A DNA stretch of 36,613 nucleotides from Alphaproteobacteria bacterium. GTDB lineage: Bacteria; Pseudomonadota; Alphaproteobacteria; SP197. The stretch's first letter is position 1. Every line of letters starts with the position of its first letter. The notes beneath the pieces are model-generated. The model made no database searches. It saw only the letters and a program-made list of their open reading frames with translations, and was not told the origin of the DNA. Of this stretch, positions 29,800 through 36,613 are shown piece by piece. The DNA is taken from the NCBI GenBank assembly GCA_022823765.1, contig JAJEHK010000024.1:1-36613 (forward strand), written 5' to 3'. Both the position numbers and the translations under genes were made by a program.

Positions 29800-30791
29800 G
29801 CCGGGACCTCATCCTGGGGATCGAATCCTCCTGCGACGACACGGCTGTTGCCGTCGTCGACAGGGAGGGTCAGGTGCGGGCGTCCGGAGTGGCGCGACAG
29901 GATGCCATCCACGCCCGCTGGGGTGGTGTGTGGCCTGAGCTTGCGTCGCGCGCCCATGTGCGGGCCATCATTCCGGCCATCGACCAGGCGATGCAGGACG
30001 CAGGAGCATCGCCGGACCGGCTTGCTGCCATCGCGGTGACGCGCGGGCCGGGCCTGATCGGTTCCCTTCTGGTGGGGCTCAATGCGGCGGCGGCACTGGC
30101 CATCGCCTGGGATGTTCCGGTGATCGGGATCAACCATCTCCGGGGCCACCTGCGCAGTGCCGATCTCGAAGATGCCAGAGTGACGTTTCCGGCGACGATT
30201 CTCCTCGTGTCGGGGGGGCACACCTTTCTCGCCCACATGGCGGACCGCCGGAACGTGCGTGTTCTCGGCGCGACGCGTGACGATTCCGTCGGTGAAGCCT
30301 ATGACAAGGTCGCCCGCCTCATGGGCCTGGGATTTCCGGGGGGGCCGCTCATAGACCGCCTGGCGAAGCAGGGCCGGCCCGTGATCGACCTGCCGCGGCC
30401 GATGATCCGCGAGGGCCTGGAGTTCTCCTTTTCGGGGCTGAAGTCGGCCGTTGCCCGCACGCTCGAACGTTCACCGGACACCGATCACGCGGATCTTGCC
30501 GCGTCATTTGTCGATGTCGTCATCGACGTTCTCGTTACCAAGTGCCGGCGCGCCCTCGCTGCCGCTCCTGGCCGTTCCCTGGTGGTCGTCGGAGGCGTCG
30601 CCGCAAGTCCGCAACTGCGCCACAGCATGGGTCAGCTCGCGGTCGAGACCGGCGTCGAACTCTGTCTGCCGCCGTTGAAGTGGTCGACGGACAATGGCGC
30701 CATGATCGCCCTGGCGGGCTGGGACTATCTCGATGCCGGAGTCCGCCCGCTGCCCGCAGCCACACCACGCCTGCCGGTGACCGAGATGTAG
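29796..30791 (+). CDS. tsaD: tRNA N6-adenosine threonylcarbamoyltransferase TsaD
   Basis: A 331-aa catalytic subunit that transfers the threonylcarbamoyl group to A37. The family start DLILGIESSCDDTAVAVVD is followed by VTRGPGLIGSLLVG and the metal-binding His114-x3-His118 (NHLRGHL). Next come LLVSGGHT, DDSVGEAYDKVARLMGLGFPGGP and the late VVGGVAASPQLR and STDNGAMIALAG. The GTG start overlaps the tsaC stop by four bases. It is full length and the last gene of the tsa operon; 191 bp separate it from the next gene. Confidence 0.96.
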   Translation: MSRDLILGIESSCDDTAVAVVDREGQVRASGVARQDAIHARWGGVWPELASRAHVRAIIPAIDQAMQDAGASPDRLAAIAVTRGPGLIGSLLVGLNAAAALAIAWDVPVIGINHLRGHLRSADLEDARVTFPATILLVSGGHTFLAHMADRRNVRVLGATRDDSVGEAYDKVARLMGLGFPGGPLIDRLAKQGRPVIDLPRPMIREGLEFSFSGLKSAVARTLERSPDTDHADLAASFVDVVIDVLVTKCRRALAAAPGRSLVVVGGVAASPQLRHSMGQLAVETGVELCLPPLKWSTDNGAMIALAGWDYLDAGVRPLPAATPRLPVTEM

Positions 30792-30982
30792 CAGGTCACC
30801 CGACCTCGGCGAGGTCGCGTCGTCGCGAAGCTGACTCGTCTCGATGACGAGCCTCTCGGTCCTTCTCTCCGGCCGCCCGAGATCTGCACCCGTCATGAGC
30901 TGCCTTTCGCCGGGCGCACGGTTGGCGGAGAGATATCCAATGCACTAACATTCGAATCGAATCGGTCAACAGGAAGAGGTCA

Positions 30983-31825
30983 ATGGTCGCGGAAGTCAGG
31001 CTTCTGCCGAACGATGCCGGTATCGAGGACATCATCGCTGCGGTTGACGCAGACGGCGTTGCAATCGTGCAGGATTTCGTTGCGTCGGATTGGCTGGAAC
31101 GCTTCAACTGCGAGATCCAGCCCGCCATCGACAAGGCGACGCGTTACGTCTTCGGCAACGAAGCGATCGACCACTTTCTGGGAGACCGGACGGTTCGCCT
31201 GCACGGACTGGTTGCCAAGGCGCCGAGCTTCGCCGAGCTCATGATCGACGCGCGGTTGCTCGCCCTGATGGACCATTACCTGCTGCCGCACTGCTCCAGC
31301 TACCTCTTCAGCGCCGGCGAGCTGATCGAGATCACGGGCGGGGAGACCGCGCAACCCTTCCACATCGACGACGGCTCCTGGCCCGTCTGGCCGCGGCTCG
31401 GCGCAGAGCTCCTGCAGATGAACATCATGCTCGCCGGCACGGATTTCACGGCGACGAACGGCGCAACGCTCGTCGTGCCCGGCAGCCACCTGTGGGAGGA
31501 TGAGCGCGAGCCCGCCGGCGAGGAAGTCGCACAGGCCGTGATGCCGGCTGGTTCCGTCGCCGTCATCCGGGGTGACTGCACGCATGCCGGCGGCGCCAAC
31601 ACCGACGGCTCGAGACGACGCGCCATCTCGTTCTCCTATTGCCTGGGGTGGCTGCGGCCGGTCGAAAACAGTTATCTCAACCTGCCGCTCGATGTCGTGT
31701 CGCGCATGCCCGTCCGCGTCCGCGAACTCCTGGGCTACGAGATTTACGATGGCTCCGGCCGAGAGAATTCCGGCTTCCTGGGTTACTACGAAATGGGAAG
31801 TCCGCGGCAGTTGTTCGAGACGTAG
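30983..31825 (+). CDS. Phytanoyl-CoA dioxygenase (PhyH) family Fe(II)/2-oxoglutarate oxygenase, copy 1
   Basis: A 280-aa cupin-fold oxygenase. The iron triad is visible as His127-x-Asp129 (PFHIDDGSWP) and His201 (CTHAGGAN), with arginines 211-213 near the 2-oxoglutarate site. The intact HxD motif points to a hydroxylase rather than a PhyH-type halogenase, in which Asp becomes Gly or Ala. It is soluble, with no signal peptide. GGAAGAGG precedes ATG 30983. Substrate unknown: the family ranges from phytanoyl-CoA to ectoine and many secondary metabolites. It lies upstream of a second PhyH gene and a reductive dehalogenase on the same strand. Confidence 0.88.
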   Translation: MVAEVRLLPNDAGIEDIIAAVDADGVAIVQDFVASDWLERFNCEIQPAIDKATRYVFGNEAIDHFLGDRTVRLHGLVAKAPSFAELMIDARLLALMDHYLLPHCSSYLFSAGELIEITGGETAQPFHIDDGSWPVWPRLGAELLQMNIMLAGTDFTATNGATLVVPGSHLWEDEREPAGEEVAQAVMPAGSVAVIRGDCTHAGGANTDGSRRRAISFSYCLGWLRPVENSYLNLPLDVVSRMPVRVRELLGYEIYDGSGRENSGFLGYYEMGSPRQLFET

Positions 31826-31918
31826 GACATTCTGGTTTCACTCGTTGACCTGGCGCAAGAAGCGAAGTCGGTTTCCATTGTGTCTGGTGCAGCCAGCGGG
31901 CCGGGCAGTGCCTCGCGT

Positions 31919-31932
31919 CCACCTTGAGGTGG
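31919..31932. promoter_or_regulatory. Small perfect inverted repeat between the two PhyH genes
   Basis: CCACC-TTGA-GGTGG can form a five-pair hairpin or act as an operator 47-60 bp before the second PhyH start. No T-run follows, so it is not a terminator of the usual kind. Role unknown. Confidence 0.25.
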
Positions 31933-31978
31933 CGAGCAAGACAGGGCGGATCAGATCGACGCCGAGAGGAGAGTTTCA

Positions 31979-32803
31979 ATGAACGTTCGTTCGCTGACCG
32001 ACGACGAGTGTCGGACTTTCCGTGAGCAGGGTGTCGCGCACCTGCCCGGCTTCGCTGATTCGGAGGCGGTCGAAAGACTGCTCGAAGCGGCATTGCGCCG
32101 GGCAGAGACGCCGAGCGAGGCAAGTTACGAAATGAGCAAGAGCGGCCGTTTTCTCTCCGATCAGAACCTCTACGAACGCGAGGACGCGTTCCGCGCCTTT
32201 GCCTTCGATACGTCGATCGGAGAACAGGCCGGGAAGGCTCTCGGTGTCGACCGGGTCCGCCTCTATTTCGATCAGATCTTCGTCTGTGCGCCCATGACGA
32301 AGACCGATCACTATTGGCACCAGGACATCACGTACTGGCCGGTCGACGGCGACGAGATTTGCTCGATCTGGCTCAGCCTGACCGATTGCACACCCGGCAG
32401 CAGCGCGCTCAAGTTTGTCAAGGGCACCGATCGCGGTCCGCTTCTTTCTCAATCCGCGTTCGGCGACGGCGATGACGTCACCAAGGCCGTGGCCGATGAC
32501 TCGGAGCGGGCCGAGGCGCCGCCCTACCACTTGTTGACCGACGAGTTCGAGATTCTCGAATGGAACTATGCGGCAGGCGATGCAGCGTTGTTCAACTCAC
32601 GCATCATGCACAGTTCCGGCGGCAACGCCTCGCCCACTGTCAACCGGGTCGCCTATTCGACACGCTGGATCGGTGACAACATGCGCCTGAAGTTCCGGCC
32701 CGGATGGACCGACCCCTACCTCCTGCCTCACGACGACGAGGGTCTCGAGGACGGCGATCTTCTTCTCAGTCGCAAATTCGAGGTAGCCTGGCCAGCAGGT
32801 TGA
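31979..32803 (+). CDS. Phytanoyl-CoA dioxygenase (PhyH) family oxygenase, copy 2
   Basis: A 274-aa Fe(II)/2-oxoglutarate oxygenase. Metal ligands are His114-x-Asp116 (YWHQDITYWP) and His211 (SRIMHSSGGN); Arg223 (VNRVAYSTRW) probably binds 2-oxoglutarate. SIWLSLTDCTPGSSALKFVKGTD is the typical family core. The WHQD.tYWP form places it in a different subgroup from copy 1, so the two are not a recent duplication and may act on different substrates. GAGAGGAGAG precedes the ATG. The HxD motif again predicts hydroxylation. It is 153 bp after copy 1 and 312 bp before the dehalogenase gene. Confidence 0.9.
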   Translation: MNVRSLTDDECRTFREQGVAHLPGFADSEAVERLLEAALRRAETPSEASYEMSKSGRFLSDQNLYEREDAFRAFAFDTSIGEQAGKALGVDRVRLYFDQIFVCAPMTKTDHYWHQDITYWPVDGDEICSIWLSLTDCTPGSSALKFVKGTDRGPLLSQSAFGDGDDVTKAVADDSERAEAPPYHLLTDEFEILEWNYAAGDAALFNSRIMHSSGGNASPTVNRVAYSTRWIGDNMRLKFRPGWTDPYLLPHDDEGLEDGDLLLSRKFEVAWPAG

Positions 32804-33115
32804 CGCGGACGCCCGGCTGGAAGAGCCGGACGGTCGGAATCAGAAGCCCGCTGAACGAGCGCATTGGCCGACACATACTCGGCATGTCGGAACGGGTTGC
32901 CGGAGCGGATATGACTGAGGACGGAACCCTTGAATCTCCACGGCATCTTCCACCCGCAGGCACGCGCCATGGGCATCGAGGCGAATGAGCCTGTCGAGGA
33001 GAACCTTCTCGCGGAAATTCGCGGAGGATGCTATCTCATGGGATGAGATCATGGCTCGCGAAGTGATGTCGGAGTGGAGGGCGTCACCGCTGGAGGAGTC
33101 TGCCGGACAACGTTC
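32804..33115 (+). other. 312-bp leader region upstream of the dehalogenase gene
   Basis: No recognised gene. It contains one candidate small ORF listed separately and a GGAGGAG at 33092-33098. Several overlapping frames on both strands look partly coding, so composition does not settle the question by eye. A promoter for the dehalogenase gene may be here, but no clear one was seen. Confidence 0.4.
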
Positions 33116-33119
33116 ATGA
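32985..33119 (+). CDS. Hypothetical 44-aa small protein overlapping the dehalogenase start
   Basis: The frame MSLSRRTFSRKFAEDAISWD...ending ESAGQRS stops at TGA 33117-33119, which overlaps the dehalogenase ATG as ATGA. GAGGCGA lies just before its start, and third codon positions are mostly G or C, as in real genes here. The distant Shine-Dalgarno of the dehalogenase would make sense if this ORF were translated and coupled to it. No homologue is recognised; chance is quite possible. Confidence 0.25.
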   Translation: MSLSRRTFSRKFAEDAISWDEIMAREVMSEWRASPLEESAGQRS

Positions 33120-36100
33120 GGTTTTTTTCCTACAGGAACCGCCCGGTCCATCTGGGTCCCTTTCCTCTCGAAACACTGCGCCGCAGCGAACACCCCGGCG
33201 ACAATGCGGCCGTCATGCCCATGGAGACGCTGCGGACGGACTATCCCGAGCTTTCCATCGGTCCAGCGATCCGCCGCTATCTCGCAATGATGGACACGGT
33301 ACGCAACGGCGATGTCGTGCACGGGCAGGCAGAGATCCCCTGTGATCCGCAGCAGCGCGCCAATCATCTGAAGGCGGCGGCATACTATTTTGACGCCTCA
33401 ATGGTCGGCATTGCCACGCTTGCACCCGATCACTGCCTTCCTGTTCCCCGGTCGAATCCCGATATCGACGACATCCGAGAGGAACTGGCACGAGGTGTGC
33501 CACCCGGCCTGGTCTGGCTCAGGGACGAACACTACGAACACATTCTCGCCTCGATGACGCGCGCTTGGGGCGATGTCGGCCACCACCGAAGCGCCATCGT
33601 CCTTTTGACGCACTACACGCGGGACCCTGGATCCGATGAACCGGGAGCGGAATGGATCCAGGGAGTGCAGGAGGAAAGGGCGGCCATCCTGAACGCCAAC
33701 ACTGCGGTTGTCATCGCGAGTTACATCCGCTTGCTGGGCCATGAGGCGCGGGCCCACACGCTGACGGCGACAGAGGTGGACCTCAACCGTCTTGGCGTTG
33801 CCGCGGGCCTGTGCGTCCCGGATCCAGCCACGGGCGTCCTGCTCAATCCCTTTGTCGGTCGTCGTTTCGGACTTGCCGCGATCACGACAACACTGGAACT
33901 GGCGCCGGACCTGCCGCTCGACCCTGGCGAGGCGCGTAGCGGCAGCCGGTTGCGCCGGCCCGCATGGGCCACGGGACTGGGTGGAGTCCGCAGTGCATCG
34001 GACTTCGATCCCTATTCCTCGAGGGACTACCGGACGGGCCCCTATCCGTTCGAGAAAATCAAGCGGGTCGGGAATCCCACCACCTTCATCGACGAGGAAC
34101 GTGTTCCACGCGTACCGAAGCGCGCCGACTGGTTCGAACGCGCCCTCTACGGCGATCTGGGCAGACGACCCCAGGATGCCTCGGTTGACGTGAACTACAT
34201 CAACAAGAGCCCGATCGGGGCCTGCGCCCACGACGCCCTGTGCAATCTCGCGCTCTTTCAGTTCGGAGAGGCGAAGGGTGAGGTGTCCCCTGCCACCTCG
34301 GATGCCGCGCGGAACGCCGACGACATCAAGGCGGCCTGCTACTATCTTGTGGCCGACGCCGTGGGACTCTCCCGCGCTCCCGACTGGGTCTACTACTCCC
34401 ACGATAGCGCAGGCGAGGAAATCGAGCCCTATCACACCAACGCCATATCCATGCTCTTCGACCAGGGCCACGAGACGATGGAGGGAGCGAGCGGGGACGA
34501 CTGGATATCTGTGGCGCAATCCATGCGCGCATACCTGCGATTCTCCCTGCTTGGCGGCGTGGTCGCCGAACATATCCGCCGTCTGGGCTATTCGGCACGC
34601 GTCCACACCGTCATGGAGGGTGATGTCCTCCAGCCTCCTCTCCTGCTTCTGGCCGGCCTCGGCGAAGTGAGCCGGATCGGCGATGTCATCCTCAATCCCT
34701 ATCTGGGACCAAGGCTCAAGTCCGGGGCCATCACCACGTCGATGCCGATGGCCCACGACCTGCCGATCGACTTCGGGCTCCAGAACTTCTGCGGGCAGTG
34801 CAACAAGTGCGCGCGCGAGTGCCCCTCGGGCGCGATAACCGCCGGGCCCAAGGTCATGTTCAACGGCTACGAGATCTGGCGTTCCGATCCGGAAAAATGC
34901 ACGCGCTATCGGATCACCAATGCGGCGGGTGGAATGTGCGGGCGTTGCATGAAGACCTGTCCGTGGAATCTCGAGGGGCTCTTCTCGGACAGCGCGTTCC
35001 GGTGGCTGGCGATGAACGCGCCGGCCTCGGCCGGGATGCTCGCCAGACTTGACGACATTCTCGGTCGTGGCGCCATCAACCCGGTCAAGACCTGGTGGTG
35101 GGACATCGAGCTCAACGAGGATCGGACGAAGTACGTCGAAGCGTCCGCCACGAACCGTCGGGAGCTGCAAAGGAAGCTCAAGTTGAACCCCGAGGAGGAG
35201 TCGCTGGCGGCCTACACGGCCGACCTGTTGCCGCTTCCCTTGCCGGTTGCCCAGCCGGTCGACCGGGATGCGGCGGTCGCGCGCTATCGTTCACTCCTGT
35301 CGCCCGCCGAGCACCGGCGGCGGCTTGCGAGTGGAGATACCACAACCATCGCAACCGGCGCGGCACCCCGCGTCGGATCACCGCCGGTCTTCCCGGTTGC
35401 CATCCGGCGGCGCGACGATCTGGCGTCCGATATCGTTCGTTTCGAGCTGGTCGGTCTTGACGGAGCCGGTCTGCCGCCCTTCGAGGCGGGTGCCCACATC
35501 GACGTCATGATCGCGCCAGAGTTTCCGCGCCAGTTCTCGCTTGCGGGCGACCCCGCCGACGCCTCCTGCTACGTTCTCGGAATCCAGCGCGAATCCGGCG
35601 GCCGCGGCGGTTCGTTGCAGGCCTGGCGGAGTTTCAAGGAGGGCCAACGCGTTTACATCTCCACGCCACGCAATCACTTTCCGCTCGACGAAAGCGCAGC
35701 GCTGTCGATTCTCATGGCCGGGGGCATTGGCGTGACGCCGCTGATTGCCATGGCGCATCGGTTGCACGCGTTGCGCCGGCCATTCCTGTTTCACTACAGC
35801 GCCCGATCGGAAAACGAGAGCGGGTTCGCGTCGTGCCTGCGTGACATGCCCTGGGCCGAGAACGTTCTGTTCCATTTCTCGCGAGAGGGCGGCCGGGCTG
35901 ATTTCAACGACCTGATCCCGAGTTTTCGCCACGGCTATCGGCTCTACACCTGCGGCAGCGACCGCTACATGAACGACGTGTTCTCGATGGCCGCGGCAAA
36001 GGGCTGGCCGGACGATGCACTCGCCCGCGAGTACTTCTCCCTGCCCGAGCAGCCCGCCCGCGAGAATCATCCCTTCGTCATCGAACTCATGCGATCGGGC

Positions 36101-36334
36101 GGAACGGTCGAGGTCGGAATCGATCAGACCGCGTGTGAGGCTCTGGAGGCCGTCGGCGTGCGCATCGACACCAAATGCTCCGACGGCCTCTGCGGCACCT
36201 GTGTCGTGAACTACGAGCGGGGCGACGTGGAGCACCGCGACTTCGTTCTGTCGGGCCCCCAGCGCCGGCAGCGGGTGGCATTGTGCTGTTCGAGGGCCCG
36301 GGAACCTGGCGGCATGATCGCAGTCGATCTGTAG
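33116..36334 (+). CDS. Self-sufficient cytoplasmic reductive dehalogenase (RdhA fused to flavin/NAD(P)H/[2Fe-2S] reductase)
   Basis: A 1072-aa protein. Residues 1 to about 690 form a cobalamin-dependent reductive dehalogenase: an N-terminal half and a second half that repeat each other (HLKAAAYYFDASMVGIA against DIKAACYYLVADAVGLS). Two [4Fe-4S] motifs follow, Cys559-x2-Cys562-x2-Cys565-x3-Cys569 and Cys595-x12-Cys608-x2-Cys611-x3-Cys615. Residues about 750-1072 are a phthalate-dioxygenase-reductase module: flavin motif RQFSLAG (Arg805), NAD(P)H motif MAGGIGVTPLIAM (867) and a plant-type [2Fe-2S] with Cys1021, 1026, 1029 and 1057/1058. No Tat signal is seen, so it is cytoplasmic and not respiratory. 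The layout matches catabolic RDases such as Comamonas BhbA, which debrominates a hydroxybenzoate. Halide and substrate are unknown. ATG 33116 gives the RdhA-like N-terminus; GTG 33074 is the alternative, and the GGAGGAG is 17 bases upstream, unusually far. Confidence 0.92.
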   Translation: MRFFSYRNRPVHLGPFPLETLRRSEHPGDNAAVMPMETLRTDYPELSIGPAIRRYLAMMDTVRNGDVVHGQAEIPCDPQQRANHLKAAAYYFDASMVGIATLAPDHCLPVPRSNPDIDDIREELARGVPPGLVWLRDEHYEHILASMTRAWGDVGHHRSAIVLLTHYTRDPGSDEPGAEWIQGVQEERAAILNANTAVVIASYIRLLGHEARAHTLTATEVDLNRLGVAAGLCVPDPATGVLLNPFVGRRFGLAAITTTLELAPDLPLDPGEARSGSRLRRPAWATGLGGVRSASDFDPYSSRDYRTGPYPFEKIKRVGNPTTFIDEERVPRVPKRADWFERALYGDLGRRPQDASVDVNYINKSPIGACAHDALCNLALFQFGEAKGEVSPATSDAARNADDIKAACYYLVADAVGLSRAPDWVYYSHDSAGEEIEPYHTNAISMLFDQGHETMEGASGDDWISVAQSMRAYLRFSLLGGVVAEHIRRLGYSARVHTVMEGDVLQPPLLLLAGLGEVSRIGDVILNPYLGPRLKSGAITTSMPMAHDLPIDFGLQNFCGQCNKCARECPSGAITAGPKVMFNGYEIWRSDPEKCTRYRITNAAGGMCGRCMKTCPWNLEGLFSDSAFRWLAMNAPASAGMLARLDDILGRGAINPVKTWWWDIELNEDRTKYVEASATNRRELQRKLKLNPEEESLAAYTADLLPLPLPVAQPVDRDAAVARYRSLLSPAEHRRRLASGDTTTIATGAAPRVGSPPVFPVAIRRRDDLASDIVRFELVGLDGAGLPPFEAGAHIDVMIAPEFPRQFSLAGDPADASCYVLGIQRESGGRGGSLQAWRSFKEGQRVYISTPRNHFPLDESAALSILMAGGIGVTPLIAMAHRLHALRRPFLFHYSARSENESGFASCLRDMPWAENVLFHFSREGGRADFNDLIPSFRHGYRLYTCGSDRYMNDVFSMAAAKGWPDDALAREYFSLPEQPARENHPFVIELMRSGGTVEVGIDQTACEALEAVGVRIDTKCSDGLCGTCVVNYERGDVEHRDFVLSGPQRRQRVALCCSRAREPGGMIAVDL

Positions 36335-36546
36335 CGCGAGGGATACCCGGCACCTATCTCCGGATCCCGGACGGTGACCGGCACAGGACCTTTGCAAGCC
36401 GGGCGCCGCGCAAGAATTCCGGGGGGACCGCGAGTTCGCGGCGATCCGAAGCGGAGGTCCGGTGCAATCGGACGGAGAAATCCGGCCGGGCGTTGTCGGT
36501 GGTGAATGCCGTATGGTATTCCGACAGCGAGCAGGAGCTTGCAACT

Positions 36547-36613
36547 ATGGTCAGCAGTGCCACGCATCTGGTGGACGCCGCGTCGGGCAGCTATGCGCCG
36601 CGCATCCTCTTCG
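36547..36613 (+). CDS. Possible start of a further gene (truncated by window edge)
   Basis: ATG 36547 has AGGAG about 10 bases upstream and opens a frame MVSSATHLVDAASGSYAPRILF that runs off the window. Only 22 codons are visible; no family can be named. An in-frame start further upstream, or no gene at all, is possible. If real, it would follow the dehalogenase by 212 bp and could belong to the same pathway. Confidence 0.3.
   Translation, partial: MVSSATHLVDAASGSYAPRILF

Noticed and set aside
31979-32803. PhyH proteins as Fe/2OG halogenases paired with the dehalogenase
   Set aside because: Both keep the Asp of the HxD motif, whereas PhyH-type halogenases replace it with Gly or Ala to make room for the halide.
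33398-35170. 590-aa reverse ORF opposite the dehalogenase
   Set aside because: Shadow frame of a gene with well-placed iron-sulfur and flavin motifs.

Overview
This 36.6-kb window is high-GC DNA from a bacterium, most likely an alphaproteobacterium of the Rhodospirillales type. The evidence is the housekeeping block carA/carB, GatB-YqeY, dnaG, rpoD and a tRNA with anticodon CAT, together with an ELM1-like (DUF1022) protein, HspQ, a subgroup-1b aspartate aminotransferase, and frequent GTG/TTG starts and 4-nt stop/start overlaps. This assignment comes from gene content and recalled protein similarity; no database search was possible.

Left part (1-9.1 kb): a truncated glycerol kinase gene reads leftward. 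Divergent from it is a probable operon of a trimethylamine-dehydrogenase-family flavoprotein, an acyl-CoA dehydrogenase, a CaiD-like enoyl-CoA hydratase and an aspartate-type aminotransferase. The first three suggest catabolism of an amine or quaternary-ammonium acyl compound, perhaps carnitine-like. An RND/MMPL exporter follows, convergent with this operon and divergent from a Rieske oxygenase resembling sterol-ring oxygenases and desaturases.

Centre (10.8-24.3 kb): a Tat-exported MsrP without a visible MsrQ, then a LysR regulator behind trxB, hspQ, an ELM1-like gene coupled to carB, carA behind a good sigma-70-like promoter, then yqeY, dnaG, rpoD and tRNA-Ile2(CAU). This is the conserved chromosomal backbone.

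Decayed island (24.3-26.8 kb): immediately after the tRNA lie a frameshifted N-terminal fragment of a tyrosine integrase, a CaiB/BaiF-type CoA-transferase gene interrupted by one in-frame TGA, and a second short copy of the integrase N-terminus. Parts of this stretch are clearly more AT-rich. It looks like the residue of an element that integrated at the tRNA gene.

Right part (26.8-36.6 kb): an HSL-type alpha/beta hydrolase, then a compact tsaE-tsaB-tsaC-tsaD operon that encodes the whole t6A37 tRNA-modification pathway. After it come two phytanoyl-CoA-dioxygenase-family genes and a 1072-aa cytoplasmic reductive dehalogenase. That enzyme joins a duplicated cobalamin domain and two [4Fe-4S] clusters to a flavin/NAD(P)H/[2Fe-2S] reductase. 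It is the most striking gene in the window: a self-contained NAD(P)H-driven dehalogenase in an apparently aerobic organism, next to two predicted oxygenases. A further gene may begin at the right edge.
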